Of a DNA stretch of 64,000 bases, positions 37,446 through 48,829 are shown one piece after another. A program made the translations under genes and the position numbers. The stretch is from Adiantum capillus-veneris (lineage: Eukaryota; Streptophyta; Polypodiopsida; Polypodiales; Pteridaceae): assembly GCA_014529385.2 (NCBI GenBank), contig CM043943.1:99258355-99322354 (forward strand), given 5' to 3'. The notes below the pieces were generated by a model. That model ran no database searches. It saw only the letters and a list, made by a program, of their open reading frames with translations, and was not told the origin of the DNA. Numbering within the stretch: position 1 is the first letter of the stretch; each line of letters opens with the position of its first letter.

Positions 37446-37839
37446 GTTAACAACTTCTTAGGTGTAAAGTTTTTAGGTGTAATTTGGCACTTCAAGCCCT
37501 AGTTGCTACTCCTCTTTACCCCTTTAGAAAAAGCACTCAAGCTATTGTACCTGTGGCTCGAATACCATTAATTGCAAGAAATAGGAGAGAGGGTTGTTCA
37601 ACACCAAAACAACACAAGCTTCTAATAGCTCAATAGTGGTTACGCCATAGGCAAGCCCCATAAGACTCCACTATTAAGACCATAGATCTCGATGGTAATG
37701 CCCCGTTAACTGCACAAAGGCAGGCACACTTTGTGGCTGAAAAATCCCTATTCTACTTACTCACATGTAATTTATAATACCAACCATTTATAGGTAGCTT
37801 GAGGACCTCCCTTCTTGAGCAAGAAAAGAGAAACCTTGT

Positions 37840-37852
37840 GCTCTGATACCAA
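37840..37852 (-). promoter_or_regulatory. Primer binding site (initiator tRNA-Met)
   Basis: TTGGTATCAGAGC immediately inside the 5' LTR. It matches the plant initiator tRNA-Met 3' end complement used by many plant LTR elements. Confidence 0.92.
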
Positions 37853-38511
37853 TGTAGCATTTAATGGCCTAGTAACTTGTGTGTAGCAGAAAATAGTATG
37901 AACATAGTGAGCATTTCATTAGAATAGACTGCTGATGAGAATAACAAGAGTGCTTGGGTGGAGAGAGAAACAAAACGCATAACACCTAATTAGATAGCAC
38001 GAACAATACTTCAAAAGAGAAAGAAATTAAGCAATTGACAACAGTTGAGGACCGGATTTTCATGGAGCCGGTCCCCCCTCCAAAAGGCTTTGTATTATGG
38101 TTTCTCCCATCAAGAGAGACATTTTACAATACAATTCTTTGTGTTCCTTCAATACTAGCTAGTGCAATGAAGATGGAAACTTCAAGCACTAAGCAAAACA
38201 TTTATCAAACACAACATTAATTCCCTCACGGTCGGACCCAAGACCTCACACACCTTCCAAGATGGTGAGAACTATCGGGCTATGAGAGTAGATTGAGATG
38301 AAGAAGGAGTAGTCTTACAACAAAGATGTACATCTCCTCACATAATCGCTCATATTAGCATAGCTTAGCTTAGTAATTAGCATGGTAGAGGAGATGAGCA
38401 TGCATTGAAGCTTGGCTCTTGGTTGGGTTTGCATCACAAAGCCAAGAGTTGTTGGTGTAGGCCTCCCTTATCACAAGCTTGGAGTAGGTGACAAGCTTTC
38501 CATTAAAGCTT

Positions 38512-38571
<60 letters not shown>

Positions 38572-39459
38572 TTCTTACTCTACACATCAGCTTTTGTGAG
38601 TGTGTGTGGGTAATTCACTTTGAAAAATCAGCCCCCTCTCTCTTGGTCAACCCCTCTTGATATTTTCTCTTGCTAGCACCTCATTAGACCTCCCCAGGCT
38701 TAGCCAATAGGATTTCAGGAGCACAAGTGATAGCCTTCTAACATGTGTGCCCCTTTCCCCTTTTGTGAGAGATTTAGGTAATTAATTAATTCAAGTAAAC
38801 TCTCATTGGACCCCTTTGCCTCCTGGCCAATAGGAATCAGGCAAGCCATTGGGCTACTGAATGCTCATTGGACCCCTTCTGAGATTGTCCAATAGTCTTC
38901 AAGAGAGATTAATATGTATTGGTTCTTTTATTAAGTGTTTTTAAATTAATTAAACTAGATTTATTCTAGCCTAATATTCATTGGTCCACCTCCATGGCCA
39001 TCCAGTAGGATTTGAGTATACCTTGTAGGCATCTGGCCTAAGGAGCTGACATGTGTCCCTCTTTCCCCTTGTGTACAAATGAAGCTTGTGAGTGTGTGTG
39101 GGTGTTTCTCTCTCATCCTCTACTTCTTGGGCTTGCCCCCTCCTATGTAGGGACTTGTGAAGACTTTCGTACACACACACAAAGCATCCAAATTTCCTAC
39201 GCTTTGACCTTTGGACTCAACCTTTGAATTTCGGAACCTTAGCATTTTGGAAGTCTTAATGGGCTGAACCTTGGTGTCTTTTAAGCCCATTGTTGCACAT
39301 TACTCTTTTACAGATGGCCCCCCCTTTGGATCCCTACTATGGCCGGTTTGCCAGCTTAACCAAAAAATAGCTTTTTCTCCCCTGGCACTTCCCCATATTA
39401 AATGATTAGTTTAACATGAGAAAATCATTTAGGAGAATTAGATATTAGTTATTATGACA
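37853..39459 (-). repeat. 5' LTR of the minus-strand chromovirus
   Basis: 1607 bp, TG...CA ends. It carries a (GA)n tract of about 29 units (38512-38569), absent from its partner, and conserved CCAAT/ATTGG boxes (about 38690-38995). Confidence 0.93.
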
Positions 39460-39464
39460 GTTGA

Positions 39465-41640
39465 CATCTTGTTTGTTGGCCTAGTTCTCATCTTGCTTGC
39501 AACTACGAGCAGTGTATCTGCCCAACAACATTGGTGTTGTCGTCATGAGAGCCCTAGGTAGGCGACCTTAGACTAGTCCTACAGGGTGAAAGTTCCTATC
39601 GTTCACTAGAGTCTTGTTATTTGACTTTTAAGTAGGATTCGGGACTAGGACTCTTGAGATCTTAGAGAGGTTCTAGGGAGTGTTGGTGCAACCGAATTTG
39701 GTCCATGCTAGGAAGTGTCCTATACACTACTAAAGTTGCAGGCATATGCAAGTTGGGATGCTAGAGTAGATATGAAGGCCGTGTACAGGCAGGTGGCAGC
39801 AGCGGAAACATATGCTTAAAGCGGTTTTTACGGCTAGTAAGGCCTCCAATGTGGGCTCATTGGGAATGTAGTCAAAGTGTCTGAGATGCTTAGTTGGTGC
39901 TCTAGAATTTGGTCTCCAAGATGCTCTAGGACTGCATCCAAACGGCTTGTCAAATGGAAACATGGTGTGCAAGATACGACAAGTTGAAGTTAGGAGGTTT
40001 TGCAGATCCTCAATGAACAAGGCAGATGGGGACAGGTGGCTTGAGTTGGAATGCGCAAGCAGGCATGTAAAGTTCAAGTTGTGGAGCATGCCAATCTTTT
40101 TGGATTGCTGATAAAAATCCATATGGGCAAGTTATAGGCCGATGAAGTTTTCAAGGGGGGCAATTATGTGTTGAATGGGCCGTGTTGGTAGGCGCACCAA
40201 CAGGACATTTTTTCGAGCTCGCCAAGATTCTTGAAAAATTGCATGCAATGTGGGAGATCGACCAAAAATTTGTGGCTCATTGATTGAACTCTTGTGCACT
40301 AAGATATGTTGTCCGAGGCCATGATGTGGGATGGTGGAGAAGTAAACAGGTGGAGTTCCTATGCGGTATGATCGAAGGATTTATTTGGCAAGTCCAACCA
40401 GGGGCGGGTGTCAATGTTGTGAGAAGCTCCTTCTATGAATAAAAAGAAACTCCTTGGTGGTAGATTTAAAAGTAAAAGGCTAAAATAAAGTGGGTGGAGC
40501 TCCAAAGTTAAAAAGGGAAGGAAAATAAAAAGAGCTTAAGTGTGGGCTCACAAAGGTGTAACCCAGATGTGGCCATGAAAGCTTTTTTGGGGAAAAAAAA
40601 AGTGAAATGTTGGTCATAAGGAGGGGAAAAAAATTAGATCTTTTAGCCAAAGGGGAGAAAGGGAGCAACGAAGTCACAATCGTTGCCCCTTTGGGAAAAA
40701 AGAATCCTTAAAGGACAAAAAAGGAAGAGCCTTGGGGGAATTTTTTGGAAGAGGAAGGGTTTTTTTTTGCGAAAGAAGGAGGCGAACATTGGTATGGTCT
40801 TATTCTTCGTAGGCTTGGTCAAGGGGGAGGAAAACCCAAGCAGTGGTTCTTGGAGAAAAAGCTTCCGGGCGATGAGATCTTGAGAGAGGAAAGAGCTCAC
40901 GTATGTGCATGCGTGTGTGCCTCAACAAGGAAGGCAAGAGGAGGAAAGTTTGATTCTTGATGATGGCACCCAGGGTTGTTGTGAGATCACCTTTTTGTGC
41001 CCGTCAAGTCTATGTCAACAAGGCTATTTGTACTAGGTTGTTCTAAGCAAAGGAAAGCAAGGATTGCCCGCATTTTTTATGTCATTTCCCTTTCCCCCCT
41101 CTATTCTATTGCTCTTGTGCTTGTGTCCGCAATGTCGGGTGTGTGTGTAGGCAAGTGTATCCCCATCGAACCGGTGGTGTCTTGTGGAAAAGAGAGAGAA
41201 AGAGGCTTTAGGTGTGCATGGGAAGCTGTGAAATGTGTCATGCGGTGCATATGTGTTTGATTGTGATCTGATATATCGTGGTCGACTCGAGAGGTCTGCA
41301 GGTGGTGGTATGTTAGCAAAAAAGAGGATTTTGAAGGTGAATCCCAGTGGATTGGGGTGTTGTGTTTACCCTGAGTTGTAGAGAGGAAAATTGTTTGTGT
41401 TCTGGGTGCTTACCCCCTTCCCCCTATCCACCGTATGTCTCATCTAGGTCTTTTGTGGTAGACAATTTTAGTTAGTTTAGTACAGTTGTTGGTGTTTGAG
41501 TGGTTAAGAAAATGAAAGCGTAAGAAAATGTGTGTAACAAAACATTGTACGTTATACGGAGTATGTATAATATGCTTTAAACAGACGTATTATAGGAACC
41601 TATCTTTATTCGATCATATTATACAGTGCGACATCAACAA
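39465..41640. other. Region without a recognisable gene
   Basis: It continues the DNA split by the chromovirus insertion. Open frames at 39730-40122 (-) and 40640-41260 (both strands) show no domain, and several are mutual shadows. Nothing else recognised. Confidence 0.5.
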
Positions 41641-41668
41641 AACCATTGTATCGTATAATTTCTTAGAA

Positions 41669-41714
41669 TTTTGATCAAAATAGTATTTTGATCGAAATAA
41701 AGCTCTTTATATAC
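41669..41714 (+). promoter_or_regulatory. Terminal motif and TATA box, left end
   Basis: The motif (41669-41699) contains TTTTGATCAAAA and TATTTTGATCGAAATA. TTTATATA (41705-41712) follows five bases later. It is the likely promoter for the transposase and mirrors the right end. Confidence 0.55.
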
Positions 41715-41889
41715 CGTGAAAATAGATTGCTTTGCTCATTCTATTGATCTCTCTTCTCTTATCTCATCTATAGGTGAGCTTTACAACATCAAGAAAAATA
41801 TAAAAACGTCGGTTTAAATTTAGTCATACATATTTTTAAGTAAAAATTTAGAGCTTTGGATGTAAAAAAATTAGAAGGCTTTGGAGTTT

Positions 41890-42440
41890 TGATCTATCTT
41901 GTGAAGTATATCTTACACTGGGAGGTAAATTAAGTAAGATGGTTAATGATTACTTGCCTTGTGTAGAGGAAACTCACACTTGGAGGCGATTTAAGATAGT
42001 TAAAGTTAGCAGTTCTTTGCTTTGTGCTGAACTTATGTTCACACTTAGAAGTAATTTTAGTTAGATAGTTAAAGTTAAGAGTTACTTGTTGTGTGTTGAA
42101 CTATATATGTTCACACCTGAAAGTAACTTAGGTTGGATTTATCTAATGATTGTCTGTCATGTGTCGAGTAATACTCACACTACAGACAATTTAGATAAAT
42201 TCAATAATAATCTCTCTTTGTGTAGAGGTATTCTCACACCTAGAAGAGATTTAGAGAAGCAGTGAATTTTGATTGCTTGCCATGTGTAGAGTTACACTCA
42301 CACTTGAAGGTAATTTAGATAGGTTTTTAAAAGATATCTTGCTTTGTGTAGAGTTTACTCACACTTGGAGATTATTGAGATAGATCAAGCGATATATTTA
42401 TCATGATTCAGGTGTAAAGTAAAAGCTCACACTTGAAAAA
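41890..42440 (+). repeat. Array of nine tandem hairpin units
   Basis: Nine units are marked by CACACT or CACACC (TACACT in the first) at 41914, 41975, 42040, 42112, 42176, 42235, 42299, 42360 and 42428, spaced 59-72 bp. Each unit folds on itself: an inner stem GTGTxGAG...CTCACAC with a 4-8 nt loop, extended by an outer stem that differs between units. Unit 5 has ATTGTCTGT with ACAGACAAT. Unit 6 has AATCTCT with AGAGATT. Unit 4 has GTTACTT with AAGTAAC. It lies between the TATA box and the transposase frame. Confidence 0.8.
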
Positions 42441-42573
42441 AATTTATTTTTGATATTTATAATTTAAAGAGGTTGAAAACGTTGATGAATAAAGTAATGT
42501 AAATGGTATTAGAGTTTGATTTTATATGTGTATATATTAATTAGTTCTATTTGAGTTTGCAAATCTTAAGAAG

Positions 42574-44690
42574 ATGATGAAAGGATACGAGTGGAACTAC
42601 GTAGATGAATTGGTCAGTGGAAAGACTACATCAAAGTTGCGGTGTAGGACCCGTGGCCATAATTTTAGCAAAAATGCTCAAAGGATAAAAGAGCACGTGT
42701 TCAAAAATTTTGGAAACGTTTTAGCTTGCGAAAACCCCCCAAGAGGTACTGAAGAAAAATTTCCCGAGTGGGCGCTCAGGGCAAAGAGAGCACATCTTGA
42801 GGGAAAAAAAAAGGGAGGTCCCAAATGATGGCTCCATCTATGGCTAGGGACATCAAGATGACACTTGAGAATGATCAAAACCCTCACTCAAGCCCTGCTT
42901 GAGGTCAAGGAGGGTGTCATTCATCCTTTGCTAGGGAATGTAGCTCTAATCCTACCGGAAACTCTAATAACATAAGCCAAAGTGAAGCATGGATTGGAGG
43001 AGAATCTACACCAAGTGATCCTACTTTGCAACATGCATTTGGGAAACAATGGCTGCTTGAACTCCATCGTAAGTGGACGCAACTATTTGTTGCATGTGGA
43101 ATTTCTTATAATGTCATTCGAAATCCTATTTTCAAACATGTGTAATGAGCACAACGAAGAAGGGTTTTGTGGTTCCTGATTATAATAAGATGCGTACAAA
43201 ATATTTAGGTAAAGTAAAAACTACATCAGAGAATACTTTAAGACACACAACTCTTGATTATGTGCCAGCGTATGGATGCACAATTTCTCTAGATGGTTGG
43301 ATAAATTGTCAAAAGAAACCATTGATTAATGTGATGTTGATTTGTCTAAGAGGTTCCATTTTTCTTGAAGCGATCGATACATCCCTGAAATAGAAAACTA
43401 GTGGATATCTTGCTCGTGTATATGAGTGTTCAATCAGAAGAGCAGGGGGACCTAAAATGGTAACTTCCATTGTCAAAGATAATGCATTTAACTACAAAGC
43501 AGTTGAAAAATCAATTGAAGCAAAGTATCCAGAGATCACATGGGTTCCATGTGCTGCCTGCACTTTGAATTTGCTCTTAAAGGACTTTGGGAAAGTTCCT
43601 TCTATTAAGAAAAATCTTCTAGATGCAAACCACTTGGGGAAGTTTATAAGAGAGCATTCATTTTCTTATGCTTTGTTTAGAACAAAGTTCCCAACCAAAA
43701 ATTTATAAATTTTTTGTGTGACCTGTTTTGCGATAGCATATTACGTTCTCTCTACACTGTAACAGATAAAAGCAGCTCTTGTTGAAACAGTGGCAGATAG
43801 AAGATGGGACATTTGGCTTGATAAATATCCCAAGTATGAACCTGCTACTTACAAATGCTATCAGCTTGTAAACTTTCCTGTTTTTTGGAGAAACGTAGAC
43901 AAAATTATTACTCTCACAGAACCCCTCACTCATCTAATACGACTAGTGGACAAAGAAGCCTCTATCTTTGGACGGGTTTATTGGTAAATGCATGAAGCCA
44001 CTCACAAGTTAAAATAATGTACATCTTATGCAGGAAAAGAAAAAGCCATGATGATGTCATTTGTCAAAAGACGATAGGAGCAGCTGCATACTCCTTTACA
44101 TGGAACAGGTTTTTGTCTTGGATTCCAAGAAATGAAGTGATCAGTGATTTCAAGAAAGTACGTGCTCAACTATTAGGCAATGTGGATGGATTGATGGCAT
44201 ACACATAGAAGACGGTATATACTGGCAGAGAAGAAATATTTGCGGATCCTTGGCATATAGATGCTATCAATACGATGAGCGTACCAGTTTGGTGGAAAGA
44301 GTATGATGGAGAAAAAGTGGATCTTCAACATGTGGCTGTGAGAGTATTGTCTATTGCCGCCTCAAGTGGTAGCTATGAAAGAAATTGGTCTTCGTTTTCT
44401 TTTGTGCATACTAAAAACTAAAATCGATTAAGTCCTAAACAAGCTGTGGAGTTGGTGTATGTCATTGTAACATGCAACTCATGCATAAGCCAGCAAAGTT
44501 AGACACACGTGCCATAGAAGAAGCTTAGGGCACTTTCAAACACACAAAGCAATTGCAAATGAGCTCAGCTCTGATGATGAAATGAAATGGAACTCGAAAG
44601 ATATTGATCCAGAATATTCAGATGTCGAAGAAATTGATGACATGGTGCGATTGAGGGGACGGATAAGCTATAAAGTTTGAACTATAGTCT
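42574..44690 (+). pseudogene. hAT transposase remnant
   Basis: The order of parts is that of plant hAT/DUF659 transposases. A BED-type zinc finger lies at 42574-42828 (RCRTRGHNFSKN, then KEHVF). A middle region follows (about 42970-43140). The DUF659 core is at 43145-43393 (ISLDGWINCQKKPLINVM) and 43457-43708 (IVKDNAFNYKAVEK, then WVPCAACTLNLLL). A helical segment lies at 43790-44208. The C-terminal dimerisation region is at about 44250-44480, with PVWWKEYDGE, ERNWSSFSFVHTK and NRLSPKQAVELVYV in the usual order. The usual CAAH reads CAAC. The frame changes several times and there are stops (for example within the dimerisation region), so no full-length transposase can be made. A short acidic tail ends near 44680. 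Confidence 0.85.
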
Positions 44691-44741
44691 CAATTAATTT
44701 TTCAATGCAAAAGTTATGTGGATTTTAGCTTAACAATCCAT

Positions 44742-44745
<4 letters not shown>

Positions 44746-44779
<34 letters not shown>
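44746..44779. repeat. (CT)n microsatellite
   Basis: About 17 CT units just downstream of the transposase remnant, between the convergent genes. Confidence 0.95.
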
Positions 44780-44782
<3 letters not shown>

Positions 44783-44976
44783 GTCTATCTTTCTCTCCAT
44801 CTGCTCTCTATCATTGTCAAAAAGAGGGAAGAAGAGAGAACATGACTTATACAATTGCAGCAACATCTATCACGTCCATTTGTTCCAACAAATAGAGATT
44901 TACATACCAAAAAGAGGTTTTAGTTACAAATCTTGAGATTTAAGATACAAAAAGAGCTTAGTATTGTTTGGGAGAT

Positions 44977-45750
44977 TTAATCTAAATCATGGGCTTGTTG
45001 TTCAAAGAGATTAGATACACAAAATTCTGAATTGCCAACTGAATCACTTGGACCTGCATTGCCTATCTCTTCTTTGTTAACAGGCCCATACTTTGCCTCG
45101 TACCATGCCAACTTTCTTTCTAACTCTGCTATACAAGTGCGCATCATGGCTGGGGTCTCTCCTTGACTTGCCAAATCCACACCTTGGGTTGCAAGCTGCT
45201 CAATGACTGCAGTTTCCTAGGGCAAATATGTGTAACCTCTCTTGCGAGGAGGATCTTCTTGATTGGCTTTCCGTGCATGAATCTTCTCGCCTGGGTGTCC
45301 TTTGCCAACGCCTCTTGTAGTGCAATGATCGTTCCAATCTACTTTGAGCCACAATACATAACAACAATAGCATTGTTGCACAAAGTAAATTGCCACTTGA
45401 TTATTATTTTGGTGGCGATCTATACACTTGGATAAATTTTGAAAGGATATTTCTTATGAGAAGAGTGTGTTGCAAATCTCAAACCTTCAAGGGAGCGGAA
45501 GCCTTAGCATTTCCATTGACTCAAAATAATGTATTGCGCACAAAGTGATTTGGGCATAGATGTCAGCATTGCCTGCAATTCAGTGGCTCCCCTTGAAGTT
45601 TTGATTCTTCTTCTTGGGACGCAGCCAAAGTGTTGAGATCTCCTTGCGCCACCCGAATCTCTTCCTCTTTGTAAATTTATTGAGGCAATGCATGATTAAG
45701 CAAAGGATCATTAGGCTACGGTGCATTATGGTCGGGAGCAATATCTTCCA
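44977..45750 (-). pseudogene. Small accessory gene, coiled-coil C-terminus
   Basis: The last 67 codons (45180-44977) are open: a helical stretch AELERKLAWYEAKYG and an acidic, Ser/Asn-rich tail. The same frame reads upstream through RKANQEDPPRKRGYTY with a stop between. About 45748 an ATG opens MEDIAPDHNAP, with two early in-frame stops, followed by an acidic region (KEEEIRVAQGDL). The helix after a basic segment recalls accessory proteins of plant CACTA (Transposase_24) elements, but the match is weak. It lies convergent to the hAT transposase and downstream of the kinase-like gene. Decayed. Confidence 0.35.
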
Positions 45751-45963
45751 TATCTAAAATGCAAAATAATAAACTTTAATGAGATAGGTCTTAGCACTTA
45801 GAAAAGAGAGATGATTTAGAGGATTTCAATGATCCAACTTGAAATACTTTAAAACTTTAACTTGAAGAACTTTAAAGACGTAATTGAAAACACGATTAAA
45901 GATGTAGTTTGAAATATCACCACACATTGCACACCATTAATGACAAAAAAGTATGTTAATGTT

Positions 45964-46816
45964 CTAATCATCAACAACTCTCAAGCCAGATCCGGTTACA
46001 ATATGATAGCAAACATTATGGGCTCCATTCAAGCAAAGGCTTAAATCCCATATTCTAGGTCTTTCTAAGGGTTTGGAGAATTTTCCACTAGCAAGATGTT
46101 TGTTTACATTTCGTAAAAATTCACGCTTGAGCACCTCGCACGGCTCTGAAATACACGCAACCAAGCGTCGAAGAATATATGAGAGACTATATATATCAGA
46201 TGATTTGGTGAAAGGAGGAGGATTGGTGCTGATATTTTCAGAAGAAGTCCATGGATAATCTCGCTCAAATTGAGCTCTAGTTTGAGGGGTGAGATTTGGC
46301 AGCTTGGGAAATGTTGCCAAAGTGTTTTCTCGTGTTCTTTGTCCCCCGTCTGCAATGCCGGCATACACTGCTCGCTTGCCAAAATGTAGTAGAATATTTC
46401 TAGTGTGTAAACCATTGTGAATGAAGTCGTGACTATGCACGAATTTCATTGTCTGCACAAGAGAGTTGCAAATCGGCAAAATGTTGTCTGTGAACTACCG
46501 CATAGTTCCCAGATGTGTGTTGAAACTCTTTGATTGCAAACTTGCTTCCATCTTGATGACATGCATGAATCCACTGCTCAAGGTGCCCTCCATTCCAAAT
46601 CTTGAAGATCAACATAGGCTTTTTGCTATAACAAACAAGAGCATAGGGCAATATCATGCACAATGCTGAATAGTTGTAGTAGTTGCCTCCTCTAGCACAA
46701 TTTGTAATGTCGGATTGCTTCCTACCTGGTCCTTGTAGATCTTTGCTGCATAGACAGGATCTTTGAAGAGAGGATGGGCCACTGAAACTTGTTTCACATT
46801 TGCAAAATGTCCTCAC
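45964..46816 (-). pseudogene. Protein-kinase-like gene inside the hAT-type element
   Basis: The C-terminal segment (46479-45964) has the layout of a kinase C-lobe. A helix NSLVQTMKFVHSHDFIHN leads into GLHTRNILL (catalytic-loop position). GIADGGQ follows in the place of DFG, then YPWTSSENI at the APE position and SDIYSLSYILRRL. Upstream (46816-46433) PMLIFKIWNGGHLEQWI resembles a hinge region, and VYAAKIYKDQ (about 46745) may hold the ATP-site Lys. The catalytic Asp of HxD reads Gly (HNGLH), so it would be a pseudokinase even if expressed. The two open stretches overlap in different frames near 46460, and a possible splice acceptor (ACTATTCAG) lies near 46670. It reads toward the hAT transposase. 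Either a captured host kinase or an element-specific accessory gene. Confidence 0.5.
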
Positions 46817-47133
46817 CTAATTGAGGTTCTTGCAAGTGAAAGATAGAATGCTCCCCAAGTAAGTGTAGGACAGGAGGACATGTAGCATCATCCCTGTGTA
46901 CAACTAAGGGCTCAGCACCAGAAGGAGGAGGTACATCCTCTTTTGTCCTAGGACATTTTTAAGAGCCTTCGATCTTATCCTTGCTCTTCAATTCTAAACG
47001 TAGTTGTGCCACAAGCTGCATTCGCTCTTTGATTCCAGGTTTGGTTTTGATTTCTTGATGAACCATACTCTCAAAACTTCTTGTGACCTAGCCTAATAAT
47101 TGCTTTATTGTGTTATGCATCACTCCATTAGTG

Positions 47134-47430
47134 CGCAGAGCTGGGTCAAATGAAACAGGAAATGTAGTGCACAGCTTCAACCAGCACTGTTTCAACCAGC
47201 ACTGTTCCACAAGTCAATCATAAAATCATTGAACATCACCTGCAGTGGATCAAATTTACATCGCAAATGATCGAACAGGAAATCAAACAGGAAATGTAGT
47301 GCGCAGAGCAGGGTCAAATCAAACAGGAAATGTAGTGCACAGCTTCAACCAGCACTGTTCCACAAGTCAATCATAAAATCATTGAACATCACCTGCAGTG
47401 GATCAAATTTACGTCGCAAATGATCGTCTG
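47134..47430. repeat. Tandem duplication, about 130-170 bp units
   Basis: The block CAACCAGCACTGTTCCACAA ... CATCACCTGCAGTGGATCAA ... CGCAAATGATCG occurs at about 47197-47270 and again at about 47350-47427. Shorter repeats of GAAATGTAGTGC lie around it (47158, 47291, 47326). It lies upstream of the kinase-like gene. Confidence 0.8.
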
Positions 47431-47659
47431 AAGCTCCATACAGAGATAAAACTAGAGCATCACAGATGATTTTGCGATGCTAATGCGTTAACTTTGTCTC
47501 TACCATGATTGAAGCAAATATAAGTAAGGTGAATTTAGAATAGATATAAATTTGACATATATAATTGTAAATAGTTCTAAACAAAAACATTTCATGGACA
47601 ATAATAACAACCAGTAATGAAAGATCTAAACAGCTGTAGAGACAAAGGATTAATACTAT

Positions 47660-48510
47660 CTAACCTCTCTCTACAGTGCACCACGATGGTCAACAACAAC
47701 TAGAGACGAAAAATTTATTAAATCCAATTAACCTATAGTGCAATGTGATGGTCAAAGCATTCAGGATTGAAGGATGTAAAATATATATTCCCTCCCTATA
47801 GTGTGACACGGTGGTCAGCAACAACCAGAGACGAAGAATCCATTAAATCCAATCTCCCTGTAGTGCGACGCAATGGTCAGCAAACCAAGAATGATGGATT
47901 TAAAAACCTCAAGCCCTCTCTGCAGTGCGACACGGTGGTCAGCAACAATCAGAGACAAGAATCTATGAAATCCAACCTTCTTGTGGTGCGACACGATGAT
48001 CAACAACATGCAAGAACAAAGGATTTGACAACCCTAAATCCCTCCCTGGAGTGCGACACGGTGGTCAACAACAATCAAGAACAAAAGGATTAGGCAAACA
48101 GAGACGAAGAATCTATTAAATCCAATCTTCTTGCAGTGCAACCTGATGGTCAGCAACAATCAAGAACAAAGGGTTAGGCAACCCTAAACTCCTCTCTGTA
48201 GTGCGACACGATGATCAACAACAGACAGACGAAGAATCTATGTTTTTAAATATGATCTTCCAAAAGTGCAACGCAATGGTCAGCAACAACTAGGAAGAAA
48301 AGATGTAAGATAGCTAACTCCCCCCTACAGTGTGACGTGGTGGTCAGCAACAACCAAGGATGGAAATTCTAATTGTACAACCTAAGCTACTCCCTGCAAT
48401 GCCACACGACGGTCAGCAGTAGTCGAGGACAAAGCGTCTAAAGTCTAATCCCCCTTGCAGTCTGTCACGAGGATCAACACAGTCAAGGATGGGTGTCTAA
48501 ACCTACAGAC
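47660..48510 (-). repeat. Tandem array of thirteen 61-69 bp units
   Basis: Thirteen copies have a core GTGCGACACGGTGGTCAGCA; the GGTCA or GATCA positions are 47688, 47750, 47813, 47875, 47937, 47998, 48063, 48148, 48213, 48278, 48342, 48411 and 48472. Spacing is 61-69 bp apart from one 85-bp step with an extra segment. The sequence is unrelated to the left array but the period is about the same. Alternate units end in TTAAATCCAAT, hinting at a two-unit higher-order repeat. Confidence 0.9.
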
Positions 48511-48625
48511 TAACATTGAGGTGTGAGCAAAGCTCCACAACAGCAACGTTAGCAAAAAACAAGATGTAAACTAACACTGAGGTGCGAGCAAAGCTTCACA
48601 ACAATAGCGTTAGCAAATAAAATTT
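48511..48625. repeat. Two 61-bp repeats next to the right array
   Basis: Two direct copies start ACTAACAYTGAGGTG (about 48510 and 48571) and contain CGAGCAAAGCTYCACAAC-like text. They are a different unit from the adjacent array. Confidence 0.7.
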
Positions 48626-48706
48626 TAAAAAAAACATAAAAAATAGAAAAAAATTACCTGCTTGTCTTGGCTCTACTCGACTCTACTATGCTATGCTCTG
48701 CCACTG

Positions 48707-48729
48707 CTCTCTCTCTCTCTCTCTCTCTC
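48707..48729. repeat. (CT)n microsatellite
   Basis: About 11 CT units between the right array and the right terminal motif. Confidence 0.9.
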
Positions 48730-48780
48730 GCAATTCTCTCTCTAGCGCGACAATTCAAAAGAACTGTTGCGGTGCCTTTT

Positions 48781-48829
48781 TCTATAAGGCAAACAGTATT
48801 TCGATCAAAATATATTTTGATTGAAATAA
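48781..48829 (-). promoter_or_regulatory. Terminal motif and TATA-like box, right end
   Basis: On the minus strand: TATTTTGATCGAAATA within 48797-48829, then about 8 bases, then CCTTATAGA (48781-48789). It mirrors the left end and would drive the kinase-like gene. The motif is itself nearly palindromic, so its orientation is less informative than its position. Confidence 0.5.

Larger units (their letters stand above)
30495..39459 (-). mobile_element. Ty3/gypsy chromovirus, structurally complete, 8965 bp
   Basis: Minus-strand element: 5' LTR 37853-39459, primer site 37840-37852, gag about 36187-37445, pol about 32556-36150, polypurine tract about 32158-32172, 3' LTR 30495-32157. It is flanked by perfect 5-bp duplications GTTGA (30490-30494 and 39460-39464). 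The domain order (protease, RT, RNase H, integrase, chromodomain) defines a chromovirus. Its coding part is broken, with about six breaks, so it is a fossil. The two LTRs differ by about 6-7 percent in the ~400 bases I compared by eye. That implies an age of a few million years at commonly used plant rates, and older at slower rates. Confidence 0.93.

Noticed and set aside
39730-41260. Candidate genes in overlapping open frames
   Set aside because: Frames on opposite strands shadow each other, no domain or splice pattern is visible, and composition is low-complexity in places.
47660-48510. CRISPR-like repeat array
   Set aside because: Whole units are repeated and diverged, with no unique spacers between identical repeats, and the DNA is clearly from a plant. 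It is a minisatellite-type array.
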